From Caulobacter sp. (GTDB lineage Bacteria > Pseudomonadota > Alphaproteobacteria > Caulobacterales > Caulobacteraceae), in contig JAHBYC010000004.1 of NCBI GenBank assembly GCA_019636175.1, forward strand, positions 97,861-161,860: a stretch of DNA of 64,000 bases, read 5' to 3'. The notes under the pieces were generated by a model, which worked only from the letters and a program-made list of their open reading frames with translations, made no database searches and was not told the DNA's origin. Position 1 is the first letter of the stretch. The number at the start of each line of letters is the position of its first letter. Below are positions 42,522 to 51,384 of the stretch, piece by piece. A program made the position numbers and the translations under genes.

Positions 42522-43634
42522 CTAGACCGAGACCGGACCGTCGAGGACGGTCAGGGTGCGGGCGTTGCGCAGCCACATTTCCAGCGGCAGGTCGCGAATG
42601 AAGCCGTGGCCGCCGAAGATCTGCAGGGCGTCATCGGCGATCTTGATCGATTTGCGGCGGACGTAGTCCTGGGCCAGCACGCTGGCCTTGGGGGCGCCCG
42701 GGTCGTTGTGCTCCAGCAGGCTGGCGGCCTTCCAGACCATCCAGCGCATCGCCTCGCACTCGATGTGCATGTCGGCCAGCATGAAGGCGATGGACTGTTT
42801 CTTGGCGATCGGCTCGCCGAACGCGACCCGCTCCTTGGCGTAGGGAATGGCGTAGTCGGTGGCCTGCCGCGACAGGCCGACGGCCATGGCGCAGGCGCCG
42901 ATCCGGGCCTGGTTGACCAGCCGTTCCGCGTCGATCCCCGCGTCGCCGCCCAGCCGGGCCGAGCCGGGAAGCTCCACCTTGTCGAGGGTCACCCGGGCCT
43001 GGGGCAGGGGCTTCAGTCCCATGCTGCCGCTCTCGGCCTGGACGGTCAGACCCTCCGTATCGCGGGGCACGATGAAGGCGGAGACCGCCGCCAGGCCGGC
43101 CGCGCCGTCCTCGGCGGCCAGCACCAGGAAGTGCCCGGCCCGGTCGCCCAGGGGAACCATGCGCTTTTCGCCGTTCAGCACCCAACCGTTGCCCTTGCGG
43201 GCGGCGGTGGTGCGCTGGGCCTCGGCGGCGAAGCCGAACTGGCCCTCCTGCAGCGCCAGGCTGGCGGCTGCCGGCGTCTCGCCGGCAAAGCGGGGCAGAT
43301 GTTCGGCCTTCTGCTCCTCGGTTCCGAAGTCGATCAGGGCGGACACGAACTGGCCCGGGGCCATGATCGCCGTCCCCTGGCTGGCGCAGCCGCCGCCCAG
43401 CGCTTCCAGGATCACGGCGTTGGTCAGGCAGGACCGCTCGCCGCCGCCGCCGCCGTATTCTTCCGGGATCGCCGCCGCGATCAGCCCGAAGTCCCAGCCC
43501 TGGCGGATGATGTCGTCGGGAACCGTTCCCGCCTCGTCGATGGCCCGCGCCCCGGGCGCCAGCACCTCGGCGGCGAAAGCCTGCAGGCTCTCGCGGATCA
43601 TGGTCTGCTCGTCGTTGAGCTCAAAATCGATCAT
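42522..43634 (-). CDS. Acyl-CoA dehydrogenase lacking the usual catalytic Glu motif
   Basis: A 370-residue ACAD-fold protein: IPEEYGGGGGERSCLTNAVILEALGG near residues 56-80, WVLNGEKRMVPLGD near 149, and IFGGHGFIRDLPLEMWLRNAR near 339. Where other members read IYEGT the sequence reads VLDGPVSV and stops, so the common Glu base is absent (Asp in the same place). It may be the inactive or structural half of a heteromer with the neighbouring dehydrogenase, or use a Glu elsewhere. The ATG is 59 bases behind the ketosynthase gene. Confidence 0.88.
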   Translation of the reverse strand: MIDFELNDEQTMIRESLQAFAAEVLAPGARAIDEAGTVPDDIIRQGWDFGLIAAAIPEEYGGGGGERSCLTNAVILEALGGGCASQGTAIMAPGQFVSALIDFGTEEQKAEHLPRFAGETPAAASLALQEGQFGFAAEAQRTTAARKGNGWVLNGEKRMVPLGDRAGHFLVLAAEDGAAGLAAVSAFIVPRDTEGLTVQAESGSMGLKPLPQARVTLDKVELPGSARLGGDAGIDAERLVNQARIGACAMAVGLSRQATDYAIPYAKERVAFGEPIAKKQSIAFMLADMHIECEAMRWMVWKAASLLEHNDPGAPKASVLAQDYVRRKSIKIADDALQIFGGHGFIRDLPLEMWLRNARTLTVLDGPVSV

Positions 43635-43693
43635 GCGTCTCTCCCTGGCGTCAGGGATGACAGACGACCCGAACGGAAGGCAAGGGGCCAGAC

Positions 43694-44911
43694 TCAGATC
43701 CGGCCAATGATCACCGAGGTGTTGATGCCGCCGAAGGCGAAGTTGTTTGAGGCGAAGAACTGGCTGTCGATATTCCGCCCGGCCCCGTCGATGTAGTCGA
43801 GGGGCGCGCAGCGCGGGTCGGCTTCCTTGAAGTTGGCGATCGGGGCGACCCAGCCGCCGCGCATCATCTCGATGCCCAGCCAGGCCTCGATGGCCCCGCA
43901 GGCCCCCAGGGTGTGGCCGAAGTGACCCTTGAGGGTGTGGAAGGGCACCTTGTCGCCGTAGACCTCGAAGCTGGCCGTGGCCTCGGAGGTGTCGCCGGCG
44001 ACGGTGGCGGTGCCGTGGCCGTTGATGAAGCTGAGGTCCGAGGCCGCGAGCCCCGCGTCCTGCAGAGCCTGGCGCATGACCACGGCCTGGACCTCGCCGT
44101 CGGGATGGGAGATGTGGGCCCCGTCGGCGTTGGTGGCGAAGCCCTTGATCTCGGCCAGCGGCGTGGCGCCGCGCGCCAGGGCGTGCTCCAGCTCCTCGAG
44201 CACCAGGAAGGCCGCGCCTTCGCCGGTGACCAGGCCGTCGCGGGAAACATCGAACGGGCGGCTGGCGGTATGGTCGTTGATCTTGCTGGTGGCGTAGAGG
44301 CGATCGAACACCATGGCCATCGTCGGGCACAGCTCCTCGGCCCCGCCCGCCAGCATCACATCGGCCTTGCCCGCCTGGATGGCCTCGACGCTGTAGCCGA
44401 TGCCCTGCGAGCCGGAGACACAGGCCGAGGAGGTGGTGATCACCCGGCCCTTGATGCCGAAATGGACGCTGACATTGACCGGCGCGGTGTGGGCCATCAT
44501 GCGGATGTAGCTGGTGGCGTTCAGCTTGCCGGCCTTGCCGGTGACCATGAAGTTGCCGAAGTCGATGGTTGGCTCGGTCGAGCCATAGGAGGACCCGGCG
44601 GCGACGCCGACGCGCCCGGTCCCCAGCACCGGATCGTCCTTCAGGCCGGCCATCTGCAGGGCGCGGTCGGCTGAATCGACGGCCATAACCGCCACCCGCC
44701 CCATCGAGCGCATGGCCTGGCGCGGGAAATGGCCCTCATGCTTGAACCAGTCGGCGCCGCCGGCCGCCTTGATGCCCATGTCGGTCAGGCGTTCCCATTC
44801 CGGCATATAGCGGATGCCGGTTTCCCCGGCGCGCATCCGCCCCTCGATCTCGGACCATTGCTGGCCCATCGAGGTGACGCCCGCCATTCCGGTCACCACC
44901 ACGCGACGCAT
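43694..44911 (-). CDS. FabF-like beta-ketoacyl-ACP synthase (ApeO-like)
   Basis: A 405-residue ketosynthase. Active-site Cys is in TTSSACVSGSQ near residue 164, His in NGHGTATVAGD near 302 and GHFGHTLGACGA near 339. The N-terminus (MRRVVVTGMAGVTSMG), MPEWERL and SNNFAFGGINTS end closely match the ApeO-type elongating KS of aryl polyene systems. It would pair with the chain-length factor encoded at 37105 on the other strand. The ATG overlaps the ketoreductase stop by one base. Confidence 0.93.
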   Translation of the reverse strand: MRRVVVTGMAGVTSMGQQWSEIEGRMRAGETGIRYMPEWERLTDMGIKAAGGADWFKHEGHFPRQAMRSMGRVAVMAVDSADRALQMAGLKDDPVLGTGRVGVAAGSSYGSTEPTIDFGNFMVTGKAGKLNATSYIRMMAHTAPVNVSVHFGIKGRVITTSSACVSGSQGIGYSVEAIQAGKADVMLAGGAEELCPTMAMVFDRLYATSKINDHTASRPFDVSRDGLVTGEGAAFLVLEELEHALARGATPLAEIKGFATNADGAHISHPDGEVQAVVMRQALQDAGLAASDLSFINGHGTATVAGDTSEATASFEVYGDKVPFHTLKGHFGHTLGACGAIEAWLGIEMMRGGWVAPIANFKEADPRCAPLDYIDGAGRNIDSQFFASNNFAFGGINTSVIIGRI

Positions 44912-45651
44912 TACACCAATCCCCCGTTCACTCCGATTACCTGCCGGGTGATGTAACCAGCTTCCCGGGAAAATAGAAATGCGATCAGTCCGCTGACTTC
45001 ATCGACCTCGCCGATCCGGCCCATCGGGATGGCCTGGATGACCTCGGGGCGGACCTCGCCGATCATGCCGGTATCGATCAGGCCCGGAGCCACCGCGTTG
45101 ACGCAGATCTTGCGGCTGGCCAGCTCGACCGCCAGGGCCTTCACCGCCCCGATGATGCCGGCCTTGGCGGCGCTGTAGTTGACCTGACCCCGGTTGCCCA
45201 TCACCCCGGACACGCTCGACAGGGCGATGATCCGGCCGCCGTCGCGCCGGCGGATCATCGGCATCACCAGCGGATGAACCACATTGTAGAAGCCGTCGAG
45301 ATTGGTCCGCAGCACCGCGTCCCAGTCCTCGCCGGACACGGCGGGAAAGGCGTTGTCGCGGGTGATGCCGGCGCTGAGCAGCACGCCCCACCAGGGGCCC
45401 TTGTCAGCCAGTCGCGCCTCCAGGGCGGCGGTGACGGCGGCGCGGTCGGACACATCGAAGCTGATCAGATCGGCTTGGGAGCCGGCGGCGCGAATGGCCT
45501 CCGCGGTCTCCTCGGCCCCGGCCCGGTCGCCGCCGTAGTGAACGGTGACCGGATGGCCGGCCTGGCCGATACGGATGGCGCTGGCCCGGCCGATCCCCTT
45601 GCTGGCCCCGGTGACCAGCACCGGGCGTTTGGCGTTCAGCTCGCGGGTCAC
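44911..45651 (-). CDS. 3-oxoacyl-ACP reductase FabG-like (ApeQ-like)
   Basis: A 246-residue SDR ketoreductase: TGASKGIG near residue 14, a Ser in ALSSVSGVMG near 142, and YSAAKAGI near 155. The NVVHPLVMPMIRR segment is typical of this KR type, which reduces 3-ketoacyl-ACP during polyene chain growth. The GTG start overlaps the upstream dehydratase stop (GTGA); a longer in-frame extension lies inside that gene and is not conserved-looking. Confidence 0.92.
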   Translation of the reverse strand: MTRELNAKRPVLVTGASKGIGRASAIRIGQAGHPVTVHYGGDRAGAEETAEAIRAAGSQADLISFDVSDRAAVTAALEARLADKGPWWGVLLSAGITRDNAFPAVSGEDWDAVLRTNLDGFYNVVHPLVMPMIRRRDGGRIIALSSVSGVMGNRGQVNYSAAKAGIIGAVKALAVELASRKICVNAVAPGLIDTGMIGEVRPEVIQAIPMGRIGEVDEVSGLIAFLFSREAGYITRQVIGVNGGLV

Positions 45652-46100
45652 GACTGGCCTTTCAGATACTGGGTGATGTCGGCGGGCTGGAAGACGTTGA
45701 CCACCGCGGTGGAGATTTCCACGCCGTCGGCGTCGAGCAGGCGGCACTCGTAGCTGGCGGTCTCGCCTTCCAGAAGCTGACGGCTCTCCATGGTCAGGGT
45801 CTCGCCGACCTGCAGCCAGTCGCGGCTGGCGGGAAACCTGCGACAGCCCAGCAGGAAGCCCAGGGCCGCCGGACGGCCCGAACGCCAGCGCTTGATACCG
45901 TCGGTGGCGCAGATCGACTGCGCCATCATCTCGAACCCGGCGTAGGTCGGCACTCCCTTGCCCGGCACCAGGAAGACATGGTCGGGCCCGATGGTGTGCT
46001 CCGCGCGGGTAATATCGCCCTCTTCCCCGATGACGCGGTCAACCAGCTGCATCGGGCGGCGATGGGGGACCAGGCGGTCGATGGGCGGATAGTCGGTCAT
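45648..46100 (-). CDS. Hotdog-fold 3-hydroxyacyl-ACP dehydratase (ApeP-like)
   Basis: A 150-residue hotdog protein. RLVPHRRPMQLVDRV near residues 9-23 holds the FabZ-like substrate loop with its His, and GFEMMAQSICATDG near 53 gives the second active-site part. It parallels ApeP, the second dehydratase of aryl polyene systems, and dehydrates the 3-hydroxyacyl-ACP to the trans enoyl form. It sits between the second ketosynthase and the ketoreductase, coupled to the latter. Confidence 0.9.
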   Translation of the reverse strand: MTDYPPIDRLVPHRRPMQLVDRVIGEEGDITRAEHTIGPDHVFLVPGKGVPTYAGFEMMAQSICATDGIKRWRSGRPAALGFLLGCRRFPASRDWLQVGETLTMESRQLLEGETASYECRLLDADGVEISTAVVNVFQPADITQYLKGQS

Positions 46101-46120
46101 GGCGGATCCTGGGCCCGGGC

Positions 46121-47308
46121 TCAGCTCTGGGACAGAATGACGGCGGCGTTGTTGCCGCCAAAAGCGTAGGAGGCGCTGAGGGTGTGACGCAATCCCTCCA
46201 GCCGCTCGCCCGGCGCCGCCAGCCGCACCGGCGGCAGCTCCGGGTCGGCCTGGCCGTCCCAGATGTGCGGCGGCAGGTTCCCGGTCTCCAGCGCCATCAT
46301 GCAGAAGCTGGCCTGAACCGCGCCGGCCGCGCCCAGGGTGTGGCCGGTCAGAGGCTTGGTCGAGCTGCAGGGTGTGGCGTCGCCGAAGACGCGATGGACA
46401 GCCCCGGCCTCCATACGGTCGTTCAGCACCGTGCCGGTGCCGTGCAGATGCACATAGCCGATGTCGCCCGCAGACAGCCCGGCCATGGCCAGCGCCTTGC
46501 GGGCGGCGGTCTCGGCGCCCAGGCCGGTGGGGTCGGGGGCGCTGATATGGTGAGCGTCGCTGGTCTCGCCCCAGCCGGCCACCCGCACCGCCGCCTCATC
46601 GACGGTCAGCAGGAACAGCCCGGCGCCCTCGCCGATATTGATGCCCTTGCGGTTGACGCTGAAGGGATTGGACAGCGCGTCCGAAAGGGCCTCCAGCGCG
46701 CCGAAGCCGTTGACCGTCAGTTCACACAGGGTGTCGACCCCGCCGCACAGCACCGCGTCGCACAGGCCGGACGCGATCAGCCGGGCTCCGGCGGCGATGG
46801 CCTTGGCCCCGGAGGTGCAGGCGGTGGAAACCGAATAGCAGGGCCCCATGGCGCCGGTCAGACGCCTCGCCGCCGCCGCCGGCTCGTTCAGCTCCTGGAT
46901 GTCGAAATGATAGCCGGCGGGCCAGGGCGCGCCCTCCAGTCGGCCGCGCAGGGCCAGGGTGCTTTCCTCGACGCCGGACGTGCTGGTGCCCAGCACGATC
47001 CCGACCCGGGCGGCGCCATAGCGCGAGATCGCCTCGGCCACCGGCCCCTCGATCTGCTTCAGGGCGTGGGCCATCAGGTGGTTGGTGCGGCTGTGGCCCA
47101 CCGGATCGGTCAGCACCGTCGGCGGAAGATCAAAGCCAAGGGCGCCGACCGGGACCTGCCGCCCGTCGGCCAGGCGCCACCGTCCCGAGACCGTCGGCGG
47201 CGCCGCGCTGAACAGGGCGGCGGCGACGGCCTCGGCCGAATCCCCCAGGGCGCAGGCGACCGCGTGGCTGTGGACGTAGGCGTGGCGAGGGCCGGACCGG
47301 AGGCTCAC
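46121..47308 (-). CDS. Second beta-ketoacyl-ACP synthase (ApeR-like)
   Basis: A 395-residue ketosynthase with Cys in STACTSGAKAIAAG near residue 163, His in HLHGTGTVLND near 296 and KPLTGHTLGAAGA near 331. It diverges from the FabF-like enzyme, notably at the N-terminus (AYVHSHAVACALGDS), as the ApeR type does; that enzyme is thought to begin synthesis or handle the first condensation. The GTG start overlaps the stop of the DUF3261 gene. The pairing with the ApeC-like factor could also apply to this KS. Confidence 0.92.
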   Translation of the reverse strand: MSLRSGPRHAYVHSHAVACALGDSAEAVAAALFSAAPPTVSGRWRLADGRQVPVGALGFDLPPTVLTDPVGHSRTNHLMAHALKQIEGPVAEAISRYGAARVGIVLGTSTSGVEESTLALRGRLEGAPWPAGYHFDIQELNEPAAAARRLTGAMGPCYSVSTACTSGAKAIAAGARLIASGLCDAVLCGGVDTLCELTVNGFGALEALSDALSNPFSVNRKGINIGEGAGLFLLTVDEAAVRVAGWGETSDAHHISAPDPTGLGAETAARKALAMAGLSAGDIGYVHLHGTGTVLNDRMEAGAVHRVFGDATPCSSTKPLTGHTLGAAGAVQASFCMMALETGNLPPHIWDGQADPELPPVRLAAPGERLEGLRHTLSASYAFGGNNAAVILSQS

Positions 47309-47901
47309 GGCGCCTCCCGGCTGACGATGGTCAGGCTGTAGTCGAAATCATAGTTGGTCAGGGTCCGCCGCACCGCGCCGTCGGCGTCGGCGACAGGCGG
47401 GGTGATCTCCACCACCAGCTCCTTGTCGTCCCGCACCAGCTTGCGGCGGCCGTCGGGATAGTCCCAGACCGCCAGACGGCCGCCCAGGGCGGTCTCCAGC
47501 GCCGCCTTGGGCCACTCAGCCATGACCATGTCGGCCAGCACATTCTCGGCCCGGAAGCCGGGCGGGGTCGGACCGTCGGTCCGGGTGGCGACGCCGCTTG
47601 CCGTCCAGTCGATCTGGGCCACGCGGGGGCCGGCCGGGGCGGTGACGATCACCGTGACCCGCTCGGGCGACAGGCTGACCAGGGCGTCGAAGGCGGTCTT
47701 TCGCGGCCCGTAGCTGGCGACGATCGATTGGGCCATCTCCCGCTCCCGGGGATAGCCGGGCGGGCGGGGCAGGGTCAGCCAGGTCTGGCCGCGCGCCACG
47801 GCGGCGATCCCGGCGGGCGGCGGCGGTCCCGACGGCGCGGTGGCGCATCCGGCCAGCGTTGCGCCGAGGCACAGCGCGGCGAGAGTCAGGGCAAGCCTCA
47901 T
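47305..47901 (-). CDS. DUF3261 lipoprotein
   Basis: A 198-residue lipoprotein: signal peptide ending LAGC (Cys 19). The mature part is beta-rich and contains LADMVMAEWPKAALETAL, as in DUF3261 proteins found in aryl polyene clusters. Such lipoproteins are assumed to take part in delivery or anchoring of the pigment at the outer membrane, in the manner of LolB. It overlaps both neighbouring genes by four bases. Confidence 0.85.
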   Translation of the reverse strand: MRLALTLAALCLGATLAGCATAPSGPPPPAGIAAVARGQTWLTLPRPPGYPREREMAQSIVASYGPRKTAFDALVSLSPERVTVIVTAPAGPRVAQIDWTASGVATRTDGPTPPGFRAENVLADMVMAEWPKAALETALGGRLAVWDYPDGRRKLVRDDKELVVEITPPVADADGAVRRTLTNYDFDYSLTIVSREAP

Positions 47902-49136
47902 TCCGCGGTGGCGGTCAGGAAGTTGTCCACCGTCCTGAGATACTTCACCGGATTCTGCACGATCGGATTGGACCGGTCCCAGGCGTAGCCGGCGAGGATC
48001 GAGGTCAGATACCGGGTGATGTCGTTGGTTTCGCGCGGCTTGTTGAAGATGATCCGCTGCAGGCTTTCATCGTACCAAGTGGCGACGCAGGCCCGGAAGG
48101 TCTCGATGCCGACATAGAGCTCGTCGGAAAATTCCTTCTGCCAGTCGACCGTCTCGCCGTTCAGCTGCCGGTCGATCAGCCCGGTGGCCAGTTGCGCCGA
48201 CTTCAGGGCGATGGTCACGCCCGAGGAGAACACCGGGTCGAGGAACTCGGCGGCGTTGCCCAGCAGGGCGTAGGAAGGGCCGTACAGACTTTTGACGCTG
48301 CAGCTGTAGCCGCGGATTGTGCCGGGGGCGCGATAGGGCTCCGCGTTCTTGAGGATCTCGGCCATGCGGCTGGCGCGGCTGACCATGGCGTCCAGCCGTT
48401 CCTGCTCGGTGGCCCCGGCCGCCTCGATGACTTCGGGCGAGCCAACCACCCCCATAGAGGTGATGCCGTCGGCCAGCGGGATCAGCCAGTACCAGACGTC
48501 CCGCTGTTCGGGATGGATCGAGACCAGGATCTTGTTCCGGTCAAATTCCGGATCGTCGATATTGTCCCTGACCTGACAGAAGACGCCCTGCCGCGGCGGG
48601 AAACTCGACGGTTCCTCCAGGTCCAGCAGACGGCTGAGGGTGCGGCCAAAGCCGCTGCCGTCGAGACAGAACCGCGCCTCGATGACCCGCTCCTCGCCCG
48701 CCTCGTTGCGCACCGTCAGCCTGACGCCGTCCTCGTCGCTCTCGAAGGCGGTGACCTCCTCGCCATAGACGACCCGGGCCCCCATCGCGGCGGCCTCGTC
48801 GGCGAGGATCTTGTCGAATTTCGAGCGCATCACCTGATAGGTGGTGCCCGGCCCCTCGGCGCTTTTGTCAGGGAAGTAGATGTCCTTGTAGTCGTCGCCC
48901 AGCTGGAAGGCCGCGCCGTTCTTGAACTGGAAGCCGCCGGCCTCCACCGCCGGCAGCAGGCCGGCGTCGTCCAGGATGGCGACCGACTGGGCCAGCAGGC
49001 TCTCGCCGATCGAGAACCGGGGAAAGTGGGTCTTCTCGATGACCTCGACGGAGCGGCCCTTCTGACGCAGGAAGGCCGCCGCCGCGGCGCCGGAGGGACC
49101 GGCGCCGATGATCACGACATCAAGCTTCTCGGACAT
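47898..49136 (-). CDS. FAD-dependent oxidoreductase, flavin-halogenase-like
   Basis: A 412-residue flavoprotein. VVIIGAGPSGAAAAAFLR near residue 6 is the FAD-binding GxGxxG motif; SIGESLL near 44, FKNGAAFQL near 70 with a Lys in the place of the halogenase catalytic Lys, and WYWLIPL near 206, which fits the WxWxIP signature of flavin-dependent halogenases. Members of this family in aryl polyene and xanthomonadin clusters are usually annotated as halogenase-like or geranylgeranyl-reductase-like. Halogenation or another FAD reaction on the chain is therefore possible but unproven. ATG 49136 follows GGAAGAC; a TTG four codons upstream is an alternative. Confidence 0.85.
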   Translation of the reverse strand: MSEKLDVVIIGAGPSGAAAAAFLRQKGRSVEVIEKTHFPRFSIGESLLAQSVAILDDAGLLPAVEAGGFQFKNGAAFQLGDDYKDIYFPDKSAEGPGTTYQVMRSKFDKILADEAAAMGARVVYGEEVTAFESDEDGVRLTVRNEAGEERVIEARFCLDGSGFGRTLSRLLDLEEPSSFPPRQGVFCQVRDNIDDPEFDRNKILVSIHPEQRDVWYWLIPLADGITSMGVVGSPEVIEAAGATEQERLDAMVSRASRMAEILKNAEPYRAPGTIRGYSCSVKSLYGPSYALLGNAAEFLDPVFSSGVTIALKSAQLATGLIDRQLNGETVDWQKEFSDELYVGIETFRACVATWYDESLQRIIFNKPRETNDITRYLTSILAGYAWDRSNPIVQNPVKYLRTVDNFLTATAE

Positions 49137-51378
49137 GTCGTCTTCCAAACCACGCGGCTACAAAGGAAAATCCGTAGGAGATGGCGAGGCCGGCCGCAAC
49201 GGCTATGCCAAAGGCTCGCACAGGATAGGTCGAACTGAGGCTCAGAAGCCCCATCGAAAGGATCGCCGTCATGGCGGTGATCAGGATCGGCAGGCCGGCC
49301 AGCGGCGAGCGTTGGCCCAGGGCCGCTTCATAGCGCAGGATCGAATAGTCGGCCCCGGTGCCGACCACCACGAAGGCCCCCATCATCGAGAAGAAGCTCA
49401 AGGGCGTTCCGAGCACCGAGGCGGCGATGATCCCGCCGATGACCCCCAGCCCCGGAGCGACCAGAATGCCCAGCGCCGTGGCCCGCCGATAGATGACCAG
49501 CAGCATGACGCCCACCGCGACAAAGGCGGCCAGCGCGGCCATGGCCGCCAGTCGGCGATAGTCGGCGAAGGCGCCGCTGTAGGCGTTGGCGGGATTGACA
49601 TAGGTCGCATCCGTCATCCCCGCCGTGGCCGCGATCACCGCCGGAGCAGAGGCCTCGGGCACCGGCGCGATGAGGTAGTGGCGGTCGCCGCTGGTTCCCG
49701 CCAGGCCGGCGATCCAGCCGGGCAGGGGGACCCCTTCAGGACGGGCGAAGGGCTGGAAGTCGGCTTCCGCCAGCCCCAGCAGTTCGGCGCGCTCGGCCAG
49801 GTGCGGACCAATCAGTTCGTCCCGCACCCGCGCCTCGGTCAGGGCCCGGACATCGGCCGGCGGATCGAAACGGCCGGGGGCCAGAATTCCGGCGCGGGCC
49901 GGCTCGGGCAGGGCGGCCAGAACGGAGGCCTCGCGGGCCTTGGCGGCCTGCGGCGTCGGGCCCCAGCTGAGCAGGAAGTTGGGCGAGAAACCGACGCCGG
50001 ATGCTTCCCGCACCGCCGCCTCCTCGGCCACCAGCACCGGCGAACGGGGCTGGAACCTGCGCACGTCGTCCAGGGTCGAGAAGTGGCCCAGGGTGAAGAC
50101 GCCGCCGGCCACGAACAGCACCCCGACCACGGCCAGGGCCGGCCAGGTCCAGCGCAGGCGCTCGCGGCGGGCCTCGAGCCCGGCCCACAGCGCCGCCAGT
50201 CGTTCCTTGCGGCCTTCCGCCACTCCGCGGTCGAACAGCGGAACCAGGGTGAAGGCGCAGGCCCAGGCCGAGATCAGTCCGCCGACGGCGAACACCGCCA
50301 TCTGGCTGAAGATGGGCACCCCGAACAGGGCCAGACAGGAAAAGCCCATCGCCGAGGTGACCATGCAGACCGTCACCGGCCGGAAGATCATCGCCCGCCG
50401 CGCCGCCTGATCGCCCCATCGGGTCAGGGGGCCTGTCGAGAGGTAATAGATGGCGTAGTCGGCGGTGACCCCGACAAAGGCCGAGCCGAACACGAAGGTC
50501 AGCATGTGGACGGTGGGAAACACCGCCAGCACCGCCGCCAGCGATCCCAGATAGCCGGCCGCCACCACCAGAAGGGTGATCGGCAGGGCGCGCGGCCGGC
50601 GGAACACCACCATCAACAGCAGGATGATCCCCAGGGTCGAGGCGACGCCGACGGTGGAGACGTCCTTCTTGGCGTGGCGCGCGCCGTCGGCGGCGTGGAA
50701 GGCCGCCCCGGCCCGGGCCAGGGTCACCCCCTGGTCGCGGCGCGATCGCGTCCAGTCATCGACGATGTCGGTAAAGGTCTTCTGGGTGTCGAGCCGGAAG
50801 GCCGAGCCGGTCAGGCGGCCGCTGATCAGGATGCCGCCATCGCCCGCCGTCGCCCCGCCGAAGCCGCTGGCCGGCAGCAGGCAGCCGCTCAGACGCAGGG
50901 TCAGCAGGAAGGGATCGCGCTGCAGCATCTCGCCGCTCAGCGGCGCCACCGGCGAGAAGATCTGCACCAGGGACGACTGCACCACCCCCTCGGCGGCGGC
51001 GGCGTCGAACCCGGCGGGGGCCGGCTCGCATCCCAGCTGGTTGCGGTTGGCGAACAGCCAGCGGGCGGTTTCCTCGCCGTCGACGGCCGCGTCGACGAAG
51101 ACGCCGCTGTCCTTGAGGCGCTTGGTCAGATCGTCGGCGGCCTCCCGCGCCAGGTCCGGGTTCGGCGCCGACACCAGCATCGCCACCCGGCTCGAGGCGG
51201 CGACTCCGGCCTGGACCATGGCCTCGCGCACCGGCGGGCGCAGCGCCTGGGCGGGAAGCAGGCTCTGGATATCGGTATCCAGCGCCCCGCCGGACGTCAG
51301 GCGCAGGACGATATAGGCGGCGGCGATAACGCAACCGACCAGATACAGACCCAGAAGTCCCAGACGCCCCCCGCTCAC
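49120..51378 (-). CDS. MMPL/RND-family exporter of the APE-type cluster
   Basis: A 752-residue protein with one N-terminal helix, a periplasmic domain of about 200 residues, five clustered helices (about 235-390), a second periplasmic domain and five more helices at the C-terminus: the MMPL layout. AFVGVTADYAIYYLSTG near 295 and VGTGADYSILRYE near 680 are the twin GxxxDY motifs that carry proton-relay Asp residues in RND pumps. It probably exports the finished lipid or polyene to LolA-like partners. The GTG start follows AGGGG, six bases after the LolA-like stop. Confidence 0.9.
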   Translation of the reverse strand: MSGGRLGLLGLYLVGCVIAAAYIVLRLTSGGALDTDIQSLLPAQALRPPVREAMVQAGVAASSRVAMLVSAPNPDLAREAADDLTKRLKDSGVFVDAAVDGEETARWLFANRNQLGCEPAPAGFDAAAAEGVVQSSLVQIFSPVAPLSGEMLQRDPFLLTLRLSGCLLPASGFGGATAGDGGILISGRLTGSAFRLDTQKTFTDIVDDWTRSRRDQGVTLARAGAAFHAADGARHAKKDVSTVGVASTLGIILLLMVVFRRPRALPITLLVVAAGYLGSLAAVLAVFPTVHMLTFVFGSAFVGVTADYAIYYLSTGPLTRWGDQAARRAMIFRPVTVCMVTSAMGFSCLALFGVPIFSQMAVFAVGGLISAWACAFTLVPLFDRGVAEGRKERLAALWAGLEARRERLRWTWPALAVVGVLFVAGGVFTLGHFSTLDDVRRFQPRSPVLVAEEAAVREASGVGFSPNFLLSWGPTPQAAKAREASVLAALPEPARAGILAPGRFDPPADVRALTEARVRDELIGPHLAERAELLGLAEADFQPFARPEGVPLPGWIAGLAGTSGDRHYLIAPVPEASAPAVIAATAGMTDATYVNPANAYSGAFADYRRLAAMAALAAFVAVGVMLLVIYRRATALGILVAPGLGVIGGIIAASVLGTPLSFFSMMGAFVVVGTGADYSILRYEAALGQRSPLAGLPILITAMTAILSMGLLSLSSTYPVRAFGIAVAAGLAISYGFSFVAAWFGRRHVREA

Positions 51379-51384
51379 CCCTGG

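Noticed and set aside
37105-47308. Reading the KS/KR/DH/ACP genes as ordinary fatty acid synthesis
   Set aside because: The half-length KS, the fused ligase-dehydratase, the ammonia-lyase, MMPL and LolA-like genes together fit an aryl polyene-type cluster, not the housekeeping fab genes.
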